This document shows, piece by piece, positions 27,660 to 35,081 of a stretch of 64,000 nucleotides of DNA. The notes under the pieces were generated by a model. That model was not told the DNA's origin and searched no databases. It worked only from the letters and a program-made list of their open reading frames with translations. Every line of letters starts with the position of its first letter. Position 1 is the stretch's first letter. The translations under genes were made by a program, and so were the position numbers. Source of the DNA: Hymenobacter sp. DG25B (GTDB lineage: Bacteria; Bacteroidota; Bacteroidia; Cytophagales; Hymenobacteraceae); contig NZ_CP010054.1 of NCBI RefSeq assembly GCF_000801315.1, positions 2,666,001 through 2,730,000 on the forward strand, given 5' to 3'.

Positions 27660-30302
27660 CTAAAACGGTGGGTCTTCATTCCCGAAATTACTCTTCGGGA
27701 AGGGCACCGGGCCGGGGCCGCCATCATTGATTTTGCTACCCAGCCGAATGGTATTGGGCGTGAAGCTGGGTTCATCGTCGAAGTTGCTGCTGGGGAATGC
27801 GCCGGTGTTGTAGCTGGCGCCATCCAGCCCAAAGCCGCCGGCTCCGTCGAGGTCGGCGAACTTGGTGAACTTGCCGATAAACTTAAGCTGCACGGTTTCC
27901 AGGGAGCCGTTCCGGTGTTTGGCAATAATTACCTCGCCGGTGCCCTGGGTGGGGTTGCCCATTTCGTCCTCCGTAATCTTATAGTATTCGGGGCGGTACA
28001 GGAAGATAACCATGTCGGCGTCCTGCTCGATGGAGCCGGATTCGCGAAGGTCACTCAGCTGCGGCTTCTTGTCGCCGCCGCGGGTTTCTACGGAGCGGGA
28101 AAGCTGCGACAGGGCCAGAACAGGCACGTTCAGCTCTTTGGCAATGCCCTTCAAGGCGCGGGAAATAGAGGCAATTTCCTGTTCGCGGTTTCCCATGGCC
28201 TTGCCATCCGTGTTGCCGCTCATCAACTGCAGATAGTCAATGATGATCATCTGGATGTCGTGGTGGGCTTTGAGGCGGCGGCACTTGGTGCGCAGCTCCC
28301 GGATGCTCAGGCCCGGCGTATCATCAATAAAGATGGGCGCCGAGGACAGGGCCGAAATCTTGTGGTTGAGCTGGGCCCACTCGTAGTCGGCCAGGTTGCC
28401 TTTCTTGATTTTCTCTGAATCCAGTTCTGCTTCCGCCGAAATCAGACGATTTACGAGCTGCAGCGAGGACATTTCCAGCGAGAAAATGGCCACCGGCTTC
28501 TTAAACTCTACGGCCGCGTTGCGCATGGCCGAAACCACAAAAGCGGTATTGTGGGTCACCGTCATGTCCTGCAACAGGAACAGCCGGTTGCCATCAATTG
28601 CGAAGCCGTAATAGTCGTCCTCTTTATCAAACTCAACCGAAATACCGGTCATGCGCCAGTCTACGGGGCTTTTCCAGGGCTGGGCTTTCTTGCGCTCTAC
28701 CCGCACGGGCACGCGGTTTATGTCGCCGTAAATACGCACCCGGTATACTTCGCTTTCATAGCCGATGGCGCTGATAGCGGCCCGCTTTTTCTTCAGCGAA
28801 GTACGGAAGCCCAGCGAATCGGCCAGGAACTTAATCTGGCGGGCCAGGCGGTGGTTTTTCTGGGTTATTTCGTAGCCGTTGGACACCGGGTCGAGGTGAC
28901 CATCGGAATCAATCAGACCGGCCAGCAATTGAAGGCGGTTTTCGGTGCTATTGGCCAGATAGGTTTGGGGAATGTGTTTATCGCCCAAAACACCCATCTG
29001 ACGAAGCGCATCCTGCAAGGAATACTGCGCAATGCTACCTCCTTGACGGCCCCGGGTGATGCCGTAGCTGTTGCAGCGGCCTTCCACCACGCCCACGGTC
29101 ACCTGCATGTCCAGCGTTTCAGCGTATTCGTGCAGGAAGTTGATGATTTCCGGATCCTGGCCCGTGATGCGGCAGTTGTCGGTGCTGCCGTCGCCGAGCC
29201 ACACCCCGAGGAAGTACGGATCTACCGGTACTGCCTGCGCTGCAAATTCCACCGGTACTTTATAGCCTTTGTAATTTGTGCGGAATTTGGCTGATTTCGC
29301 CAGCCAGTCCTTCACCGTAATATTGAGCACGTCACCGTGGCGGTGCGGGCCTTCGGTGCGGCTGCGCTTCAGCGAGAGAATGTGACTTTCGTTGACGCGG
29401 TAGGCTTCACCCTTGTTCTGACGCACCCAATACATGTTTTCGCGTCCCCGGGCAATGTTGAGCACCCGGCGCGGGGTAGAGTCGTCGCCCATCAGCAACT
29501 CGCCGGCCTGCACATCTTCCACGTTGCGCAGCGTGCCATCAAACATCAGCACTTTGGTGCCTTTGCCCAGGCACTTACCCATACCCGGGCGGGCGGCAAT
29601 AATCACCAGGTCAGAAGGCTGCCAGCCGGAGGTTACCCGGTCAAGGGCCGAGAAGCCGCTGGGCACGCCGGTGAGGCCGTCTTTCTGGTTTTTCTTTTCT
29701 TCCAGCTCTTTGATGGCCTTACCCATCAGGCTGCGCATGTCGTCAAAGTTCTTCCGGATGTTCGACTCCGATACTTCAAACAGGGCTTGCTCGGTGCTAT
29801 CCAGCAGGTTAAACACGTCGGTGGTATCCTCGAAGGCGTCGCGCTGAATGGTGCTGGCAATACCAATCAGCTCGCGCTTAATGGCATTTTCCGTGATGAT
29901 GCGGGCGTGGTACTCAATGTTAGCCGCCGAGTTGACTTTAAAAGTCAGGTTGGCCACATAGTGGGCGCCGCCGGCTGCTTCCAGCTCGCCCATTTCCCGC
30001 AGCTCGTGCGTGACGGTGAGGATATCAATCGGCTCCGATTTATCGAACAGATTGAGGATGGCCTTGAAAATGCGCTGGTGCCCTTCCTTATAGAAACTCT
30101 GGGTTTTCAGAATATCAATAACGGTGGTCAGGGCATCTTTTTCCAGCATAAGAGCCCCCAGCACAGCGGCTTCCAGCTCCAGGGCCTGGGGCGGCAACTT
30201 ACCTGAAGGGCCACCCGTGGGAAGCTGGGCCGGACGCGAGTTCCAGGCTGCTTTGGCGCGGGAAGCAGATATTTTCAGGCGGTCATCCATTTGGTCATTC
30301 AT
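27660..30302 (-). CDS. dnaB: replicative DNA helicase with intein
   Basis: 880 residues as encoded, from the ATG at 30300-30302 (MNDQMDDRLK); a longer frame to 30443 overlaps the promoter-like element at 30338 and is rejected. Removing residues 244-585 leaves a 538-residue DnaB: N-terminal primase-interacting domain (LPPQALELEAAVLGALM), linker, then the RecA-like motor with Walker A ARPGMGK-T, MSSLQLVNRLIS, IIIDYLQLM and RESGSIEQDADMVIFLYRPEYY. The C-terminal tail is long and Gly/Pro/Asn-rich. It unwinds DNA at the replication fork as a hexamer. Because the intein splits the P-loop, helicase activity should require protein splicing. Confidence 0.95.
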   Translation of the reverse strand: MNDQMDDRLKISASRAKAAWNSRPAQLPTGGPSGKLPPQALELEAAVLGALMLEKDALTTVIDILKTQSFYKEGHQRIFKAILNLFDKSEPIDILTVTHELREMGELEAAGGAHYVANLTFKVNSAANIEYHARIITENAIKRELIGIASTIQRDAFEDTTDVFNLLDSTEQALFEVSESNIRKNFDDMRSLMGKAIKELEEKKNQKDGLTGVPSGFSALDRVTSGWQPSDLVIIAARPGMGKCLGKGTKVLMFDGTLRNVEDVQAGELLMGDDSTPRRVLNIARGRENMYWVRQNKGEAYRVNESHILSLKRSRTEGPHRHGDVLNITVKDWLAKSAKFRTNYKGYKVPVEFAAQAVPVDPYFLGVWLGDGSTDNCRITGQDPEIINFLHEYAETLDMQVTVGVVEGRCNSYGITRGRQGGSIAQYSLQDALRQMGVLGDKHIPQTYLANSTENRLQLLAGLIDSDGHLDPVSNGYEITQKNHRLARQIKFLADSLGFRTSLKKKRAAISAIGYESEVYRVRIYGDINRVPVRVERKKAQPWKSPVDWRMTGISVEFDKEDDYYGFAIDGNRLFLLQDMTVTHNTAFVVSAMRNAAVEFKKPVAIFSLEMSSLQLVNRLISAEAELDSEKIKKGNLADYEWAQLNHKISALSSAPIFIDDTPGLSIRELRTKCRRLKAHHDIQMIIIDYLQLMSGNTDGKAMGNREQEIASISRALKGIAKELNVPVLALSQLSRSVETRGGDKKPQLSDLRESGSIEQDADMVIFLYRPEYYKITEDEMGNPTQGTGEVIIAKHRNGSLETVQLKFIGKFTKFADLDGAGGFGLDGASYNTGAFPSSNFDDEPSFTPNTIRLGSKINDGGPGPVPFPKSNFGNEDPPF
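28548..29573 (-). other. intein with LAGLIDADG endonuclease in the DnaB P-loop
   Basis: 342 residues, inserted between K243 and T586 of the precursor, exactly inside the Walker A GMGK/T. The first residue is Cys (CLGKGTKVLMFDG, block A), block B is VNESHILSL, and the last residues are the classical VTHN with Thr as the next extein residue (blocks F and G). Two dodecapeptide motifs mark a DOD homing endonuclease: FLGVWLGDGS near intein residue 121 and LLAGLIDSDG near 216. All splicing residues look intact, so it is probably active. The alternative DnaB intein site RESG/SIEQD, used in cyanobacterial DnaB, is uninterrupted here. Confidence 0.95.
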
Positions 30303-30337
30303 CGTCGTACTCAGCAAATCTAACCCAAAGGGGGGTA

Positions 30338-30345
30338 CAAAGCTA
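30338..30345 (-). promoter_or_regulatory. -7 element before dnaB
   Basis: On the minus strand a perfect TAGCTTTG lies 36 bases before the chosen dnaB ATG. No -33 box at standard spacing was found. Confidence 0.4.
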
Positions 30346-30427
30346 CTAGCTGGGCCGTAGAAATTACGGGCCCGCGGAATAGTTTCTTTTTGGTACTTTG
30401 TCCGAAGCAGGCTCCGCGAGGAGGCTA

Positions 30428-30464
30428 TTTTCGGGCTGTACAATGGTAGTTGTGCTTACCTTTG
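30428..30464 (+). promoter_or_regulatory. promoter of mpl
   Basis: A perfect TACCTTTG (30457-30464) with a TTTTC element about 24 bases upstream. The mpl ATG follows 40 bases after the -7 box. Confidence 0.5.
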
Positions 30465-30503
30465 CCCCGGCTTTCTGCCAGTTGTTTCGCAATTCCTTTC
30501 TGC

Positions 30504-31889
30504 ATGGCTACTACGCCCGCTTCGCTTCAGCGTCTTCACCTTATTGCCGTAGGTGGCAGCATTATGCACAACCTGGCCCTTGCCCTGCACCGCCGCGGGG
30601 CCCAGGTAACCGGCTCCGACGACGAAATCTTTGAGCCCGCCAAAAGCCGCCTGGCCGCCGCCGGCCTGCTGCCCGCCCAGGAAGGCTGGTTTCCGGAAAA
30701 AATTACCGCCGACCTGGATGCCGTGATTGTGGGTATGCACGCCCGCGCCGATAACCCCGAGCTGCTGCGCGCCCAGGAGCTGGGCCTGCGGGTGTATTCC
30801 TTCCCGGAATTCATCTACGAAGCCTCCCGCGACAAGCAGCGCATCGTTATCGGTGGCTCGCACGGCAAAACCAGCATCACCTCCCTTATTTTGCACGTGC
30901 TGCGCTACCACAAGCGCAAGTTCGATTATGCCGTGGGTGCCCAGCTGGAAGGCTTTGATCTGATGGTGCAGCTTACCGAGGATGCACCCATTATTATTAT
31001 TGAAGGCGACGAGTACCTCTCCTCTCCCATTGACCGGCGCCCGAAATTCCACCTGTACCAGCACCACATTGGCGTAATTTCCGGCATCAGCTGGGACCAC
31101 ATCAACGTGTTTCCGACCGAGGAATTCTACCGCGAGCAGTTCCGGATTTTCGCCGACATGACGCCCAAGGCCGGCACGCTTATCTATGACCGCGACGACG
31201 AGCAGGTGCAGCTGGTCACGGTGCCGTCTAACCCCGATGTGACCTACATCGGCTACGGCCCGCACGAAAACGTTATCCGCCAGGGAAAGACTTTCCTCAT
31301 CACCAAAAAAGACGAGGAAGTGCCCATTCAGGTGTTTGGCGAGCACAACCTGCGTAATATCTCGGCCGCCAAGGAAGTGTGCAGGCAGCTGGGCATCCGG
31401 GGCAAGGATTTCTACGAGGCCCTGGCTACCTTTAAAGGCGCCGCCCGCCGCCTGGAGCTGGTGCGCGAAGGGGCCGATTCCGTGGTGTACAAAGACTTCG
31501 CCCATGCCCCCAGCAAGCTGAAGGCCACGGCCGGCGCGTTTAAAAAGCAGTATCCCAAGCGCAAGCTGGTGGCCTGCCTGGAGCTGCACACCTTCAGCTC
31601 ACTCAACCCCGCTTTCCTGCCCCAGTACGCCCACACTTTTGATACGCCCGATGTGGCCGTGGTGTACTTTAACCCCCACGTGCTGGAGCACAAGCGCCTG
31701 CCCGCTCTGCCCCCGGAAGCCGTGCAGGCCGCCTTTCAGCGCCCCGACTTACAGGTGTTTACCGACAGCAAGCAGCTGGCTGCGTTCCTGCACGAGCAGG
31801 ACTGGCAGAATGCTAATCTGTTGATGATGTCCTCGGGCACCTTTGATGGGCTGGACCTGGTGAACCTGGCTACCGAGGTAACCAAATAA
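30504..31889 (+). CDS. mpl: UDP-N-acetylmuramate tripeptide ligase (Mpl)
   Basis: 461 residues from the ATG at 30504 (MATTPASLQRLHLIAVGG); the earlier ATG at 30450 lies before the predicted -7 box and is rejected. Mur ligase domains in order: Rossmann N-domain with LIAVGGSIMHNLA, ATPase with GSHGKTS (118-124) and IIIIEGDEYLSSPID, then C-domain. The text SWDHINVFPTEE and YKDFAHAPSKLKAT identifies Mpl, which re-attaches the L-Ala-D-Glu-mDAP tripeptide to UDP-MurNAc in cell-wall recycling, rather than MurC. It is followed after 12 bases by an alpha/beta hydrolase gene, likely one operon. Confidence 0.92.
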   Translation: MATTPASLQRLHLIAVGGSIMHNLALALHRRGAQVTGSDDEIFEPAKSRLAAAGLLPAQEGWFPEKITADLDAVIVGMHARADNPELLRAQELGLRVYSFPEFIYEASRDKQRIVIGGSHGKTSITSLILHVLRYHKRKFDYAVGAQLEGFDLMVQLTEDAPIIIIEGDEYLSSPIDRRPKFHLYQHHIGVISGISWDHINVFPTEEFYREQFRIFADMTPKAGTLIYDRDDEQVQLVTVPSNPDVTYIGYGPHENVIRQGKTFLITKKDEEVPIQVFGEHNLRNISAAKEVCRQLGIRGKDFYEALATFKGAARRLELVREGADSVVYKDFAHAPSKLKATAGAFKKQYPKRKLVACLELHTFSSLNPAFLPQYAHTFDTPDVAVVYFNPHVLEHKRLPALPPEAVQAAFQRPDLQVFTDSKQLAAFLHEQDWQNANLLMMSSGTFDGLDLVNLATEVTK

Positions 31890-31901
31890 GCCGCACCTTC
31901 T

Positions 31902-32594
31902 ATGAAACCCAACCTGCTTTTGCTGCACGGCGCCCTGGCTTCGGAAGCGCAGCTGAAACCACTGGCCCGGGAGCTGGGTGCCTTCTACCGGGTGCATACT
32001 TTTTCCTTTAGCGGGCACGGGGGCCGGCCTTTAGTACCAGCTGAGTTTGACATGCAGCATTTTGCGCAGGAAGTGCTGGAGTTTATCCAGGACCGCGACC
32101 TGCCGTTTGTGCATGTGTTTGGCTACAGCATGGGTGGCTATGCGGCGCTGGTGGCGGCGCTGTCGGCGGCGGGGCGCATTAAAACCATCACTACCCTGGG
32201 CACCAAGTTCGATTGGAACGCAGCCACCATTTCGGCCGAAACCCGCATGCTGGATGCCGCTACCATGCGGGAGAAAGTGCCGCAGTTTGCTACGCATCTG
32301 GAACAGCTGCACACACCCACTCCCCTGCCCGAGCTGCTGGCCGCTACCTCCGCCATGGTGCAGGCCCTGAGCAATGCTCCGCTTCTGACACCTGAAAAAC
32401 TGGCTTCTCTCCCCATTCCGGTGCAGGTATTGGTGGGCGAGCTGGATAAAACGGCTGGCGTAGATGCCTCCCAGGAGTATGCAGGCTATTTACCCCGGGG
32501 TACTTTTGAAACCATCATGAACACGCCGCACCCACTGGAACGGGTAAACCCGGATCTGCTGGCCAGCCGCATTATTCGTTTCAGTGAGGAATAG
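31902..32594 (+). CDS. alpha/beta hydrolase
   Basis: 230 residues. The fold is seen from LLLLHGALASEAQLKPLA, the nucleophile elbow GYSMGGY with S76, the acid-loop region VQVLVGELDKT and a histidine near TPHPLERV. It is a small cytoplasmic serine hydrolase of the esterase/thioesterase type; substrate is unknown. Spaced 12 bases behind mpl, it should be co-transcribed with it. A perfect 24-bp hairpin ends the operon. Confidence 0.82.
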   Translation: MKPNLLLLHGALASEAQLKPLARELGAFYRVHTFSFSGHGGRPLVPAEFDMQHFAQEVLEFIQDRDLPFVHVFGYSMGGYAALVAALSAAGRIKTITTLGTKFDWNAATISAETRMLDAATMREKVPQFATHLEQLHTPTPLPELLAATSAMVQALSNAPLLTPEKLASLPIPVQVLVGELDKTAGVDASQEYAGYLPRGTFETIMNTPHPLERVNPDLLASRIIRFSEE

Positions 32595-32606
32595 CATTGG
32601 CTGCAA

Positions 32607-32659
32607 CAGTCCTAAATAAAAAAGCCCGCTGCAGTAGCGGGCTTTTTTATTTAGGACTG
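32607..32659. terminator. bidirectional terminator with perfect 24-bp arms
   Basis: Arms 32607-32630 and 32636-32659 are perfect complements with a five-base loop. A6/T6 runs flank the core AAGCCCGCT. It serves the hydrolase on the plus strand and the lipoprotein operon on the minus strand. Confidence 0.9.
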
Positions 32660-32761
32660 AGGTGGCGGTGGCGGCACCAGCGGATTCGGCCGCCGGCGGT
32701 CTGTGGTAACCAGCAGGGCCAGCGCTGTTAGCGTGAGCCGTAAAATCCACTTGCTGCTCAT
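32651..32761 (-). CDS. tiny membrane or exported peptide
   Basis: A 36-residue frame, MSSKWILRLTLTALALLV then TTDRRRPNPLVPPPPPQS. It starts 20 bases after the stop of the lipoprotein gene on the same strand and its TAA falls inside the arm of the terminator. A positively charged start, one hydrophobic stretch of about 13 residues and a proline-rich tail are visible. It could be a small single-pass membrane protein. No homologue is recalled, so it may be spurious. Confidence 0.4.
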   Translation of the reverse strand: MSSKWILRLTLTALALLVTTDRRRPNPLVPPPPPQS

Positions 32762-32781
32762 AGCTCCGGTGTGTTATTTGT

Positions 32782-33345
32782 CTACTTAAAAAACGTGTTG
32801 TTATCCTTAATAGTCAGGTCGCAGCTGCTGCCGCCGGTGTTTTCCTCGCAGGTAGTGCCCACAATCTTGTTGCCTTCGAAATTGAAAAAGCAGAAAGTGC
32901 AGCCTACTCCTTCAATAACGTAGCGCTCGGCATTAGAGCTCAGATACAAGCTGTTATCGGTGGAGTATTGCAGCGGAATGGCCATTCCGCGGAACATTCC
33001 ATTATTCAATCCCAGGCCTACCAGATAATACACCGGCTTGTCCTTGGGCTTTTCCTGCACCTTCCGGATGGTGACTTTATCCACCGTGGTGCCATCATTA
33101 AACTGCTGAATAAAGCCGTGGGTGAGCTGCTCTTTGGGCACCGAATACACGATTTTTCCCTCCGATATTTCGGCTACCAGCTTGCTTACGGCTTCCATCT
33201 GCCGCTGCTCTACCTTGGTAGGATCATTGGCCGGGGAGCTGATTTCAGGCATTTGCTGGCGGCGCGTGGTTTCGCAGCTGCTCAGGCCAGCCAGCAGCCC
33301 TGCAGCAAAAAGGAAATAAAAACCGGAAAGTCGGGAAAAACGCAT
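32782..33345 (-). CDS. lipoprotein of unknown function
   Basis: 187 residues. The signal peptide ends in a lipobox LSSC (Cys about 24). The mature part has a charged helix (KVEQRQMEAVSKLVAEISEGKIVY) and then a beta-rich region with YYLVGLGLNNGMFRGMAIPL. Four closely spaced cysteines (GCTFCFF, GTTCEEN, SSCDL) near the C-terminus could form disulfides. It begins 21 bases after the M48 protease gene, and the two lipoproteins probably form an operon. Confidence 0.65.
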   Translation of the reverse strand: MRFSRLSGFYFLFAAGLLAGLSSCETTRRQQMPEISSPANDPTKVEQRQMEAVSKLVAEISEGKIVYSVPKEQLTHGFIQQFNDGTTVDKVTIRKVQEKPKDKPVYYLVGLGLNNGMFRGMAIPLQYSTDNSLYLSSNAERYVIEGVGCTFCFFNFEGNKIVGTTCEENTGGSSCDLTIKDNNTFFK

Positions 33346-33366
33346 GGATAGGGTTAGCAGAAGAAA

Positions 33367-34161
33367 TTAGCGGGGTTTGTAATACTTCATTGCCTCGGGC
33401 AGCTCCCGCTGAATATCGGCAATACGCGTGCCGCTGGAGGGGTGGGTAGACAGGAACTCCGGTGGCGAGGCCTGGTTGTCGCGGGCTTCCATGCGCTGCC
33501 AGAACGAAATTGCGCCTTTAGGGTCGTAGCCGGCAATGGCCATAAAGATAAGCCCCAGGTGGTCAGCTTCCGATTCCTGGTTGCGGCCGTATTTGAGCAG
33601 GCCCACGGTGCTGCCTACCCCAAATGCCTGCAAAGCCAGCTGCTGAGTAGCCTGCGTGTTGTTGGCCAGCGCCACGGAAAGGGCCTGTCCGCCCAGCTGC
33701 TGTACCAGGCCCTGGCTCATTCGCTCGTTGCCATGCTTGGCTACGGCGTGGGCAATTTCGTGGGCCATCACCACGGCCAGGCCATTTTCGTCCTGCGTAA
33801 TGGGCAGAATACCAGTGTACACGGCCACTTTGCCGCCGGGCATACACCAGGCGTTTTCCTGCTTGTCTTCAATCAGGTTAAACTCCCACTGGTAGCCGGC
33901 CAGCTGCTCGGAGGCGTTCTGCTGGCGGAAATAAGTTTCCACGGCCTGCTGAATACGCTGGCCTACGCGGCGCACCATGGCCGTTTGCTGGGAGTTGCTG
34001 GAAAGGCGGCTTTTGCTGATGACTTCACGGTACTGCTGCTCGCCTAAAGAGAGCATTTCGCCGTCAGACACCAGGCTAAGCTGTCGGCGCCCGGTAATTG
34101 GAACGGTGGAGCAGGCGGCGGCTACGGTAAGGCAGCAGGCCAGCGCAATTTTCTTTAACAT
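33367..34161 (-). CDS. M48 family metalloprotease lipoprotein
   Basis: 264 residues. The lipobox AAAC puts Cys17 as the lipid-modified residue. The zinc motif HEIAHA (H134, E135, H138) and the downstream ESEAD with the third ligand near E196-E198 define the periplasmic M48C group (LoiP/BepA/YcaL-like), which degrades or assists outer-membrane proteins. The sequence CSTVPITGRRQLSLVSDGEM at the start is typical of this branch. It leads a two or three gene operon with the lipoprotein and the tiny peptide. Confidence 0.9.
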   Translation of the reverse strand: MLKKIALACCLTVAAACSTVPITGRRQLSLVSDGEMLSLGEQQYREVISKSRLSSNSQQTAMVRRVGQRIQQAVETYFRQQNASEQLAGYQWEFNLIEDKQENAWCMPGGKVAVYTGILPITQDENGLAVVMAHEIAHAVAKHGNERMSQGLVQQLGGQALSVALANNTQATQQLALQAFGVGSTVGLLKYGRNQESEADHLGLIFMAIAGYDPKGAISFWQRMEARDNQASPPEFLSTHPSSGTRIADIQRELPEAMKYYKPR

Positions 34162-34329
34162 GAGTACAGAATTTAGAGAAAGGGAGATAGAAGAAAAGCG
34201 CGGCGGCGGGTGCCGCCGCTTTCAGACCACAGAAAAATTCTCCGTAGCGCTTGCTATACGCAGAGTAGCCGGCAAAATGTTTGCTTGGAGAAGGAGCAAC
34301 ACAGCCACCGATGCGCACGTAAGGCCGGA

Positions 34330-34366
34330 TTTTGGTTTTTCGGGCCGGGAATTAGCGTTATTTTTG
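34330..34366 (+). promoter_or_regulatory. promoter before the FAH gene
   Basis: TTTTG (34330-34334), 24 bases, TATTTTTG (34359-34366). The FAH gene begins 101 bases downstream. The rest of the 34162-34466 gap holds no recognised feature. Confidence 0.5.
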
Positions 34367-34466
34367 GCAACTCCCCGGCTTCTGCCTCTATACCGAACGG
34401 CCGTTTTTACTCGTTTGGGGTCTTGTTTACCGGCCTTCGGGCCCTGCTCCTGTTTTCGCTTCCCTC

Positions 34467-35081
34467 ATGAAGATTCTCTGCATTGGCCGCAACTACGCCG
34501 AACATATTGCTGAACTGCACAACGAAGTACCCGACGAGCCCGTCATTTTCCTGAAACCCGATACCGCGCTGCTGCAGCGCAACATGCCGTTTTTCTACCC
34601 CGATTTCTCCACGGACATTCACCACGAAATTGAGCTGGTGCTGCGCGTAAGCAAAAACGGCAAGAACATCGACCCCAAATTTGCCCACACTTATTTCGAT
34701 GCCATTGGACTGGGCATTGATTTCACGGCCCGCGACCTGCAGAGCAAAGCCAAAAGCAAAGGCCTGCCCTGGGACCTGGCCAAGGGTTTCGATGGCTCGG
34801 CCCCGCTTTCGCCTACTTTCAAGCCGGTGGCCGAGTTTGCCGATCTGCAGAACATCAACTTCCGGCTGGAGGTGAACGGCGAGGTGCGCCAGCGCGGCAA
34901 CTCCGGCCTGATGCTGCACAACTTCGACAACATCATCAGCTACATTTCCCGGTTTATCACCCTGAAAATGGGCGACTTAATTTTTACGGGCACGCCCAGC
35001 GGCGTAGGCCCGGTGCAGGTAGGCGACCAGTTAGTTGGATTTATAGAGGAGGAGCGCGTACTGGATGTGGCTGTTAAATAA
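34467..35081 (+). CDS. fumarylacetoacetate hydrolase family protein
   Basis: 204 residues, the short FAHD1-like form. CIGRNYAEH, EPVIFLKPDTAL, the metal ligands in HHEIELVLR (E54, E56) and D85 in LGIDFTARDLQ, and MGDLIFTGTPSGVGPVQVGD are all conserved. Members hydrolyse acylpyruvates or decarboxylate oxaloacetate using Mg or Mn. No tyrosine-degradation neighbours are present, so a general acylpyruvase or oxaloacetate decarboxylase role is more likely. The downstream M23 peptidase gene overlaps its last 17 bases. Confidence 0.88.
   Translation: MKILCIGRNYAEHIAELHNEVPDEPVIFLKPDTALLQRNMPFFYPDFSTDIHHEIELVLRVSKNGKNIDPKFAHTYFDAIGLGIDFTARDLQSKAKSKGLPWDLAKGFDGSAPLSPTFKPVAEFADLQNINFRLEVNGEVRQRGNSGLMLHNFDNIISYISRFITLKMGDLIFTGTPSGVGPVQVGDQLVGFIEEERVLDVAVK

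Noticed and set aside
30303..30443. Longer N-terminus for dnaB
   Set aside because: It would place the start upstream of the TAGCTTTG element and adds residues without DnaB similarity.
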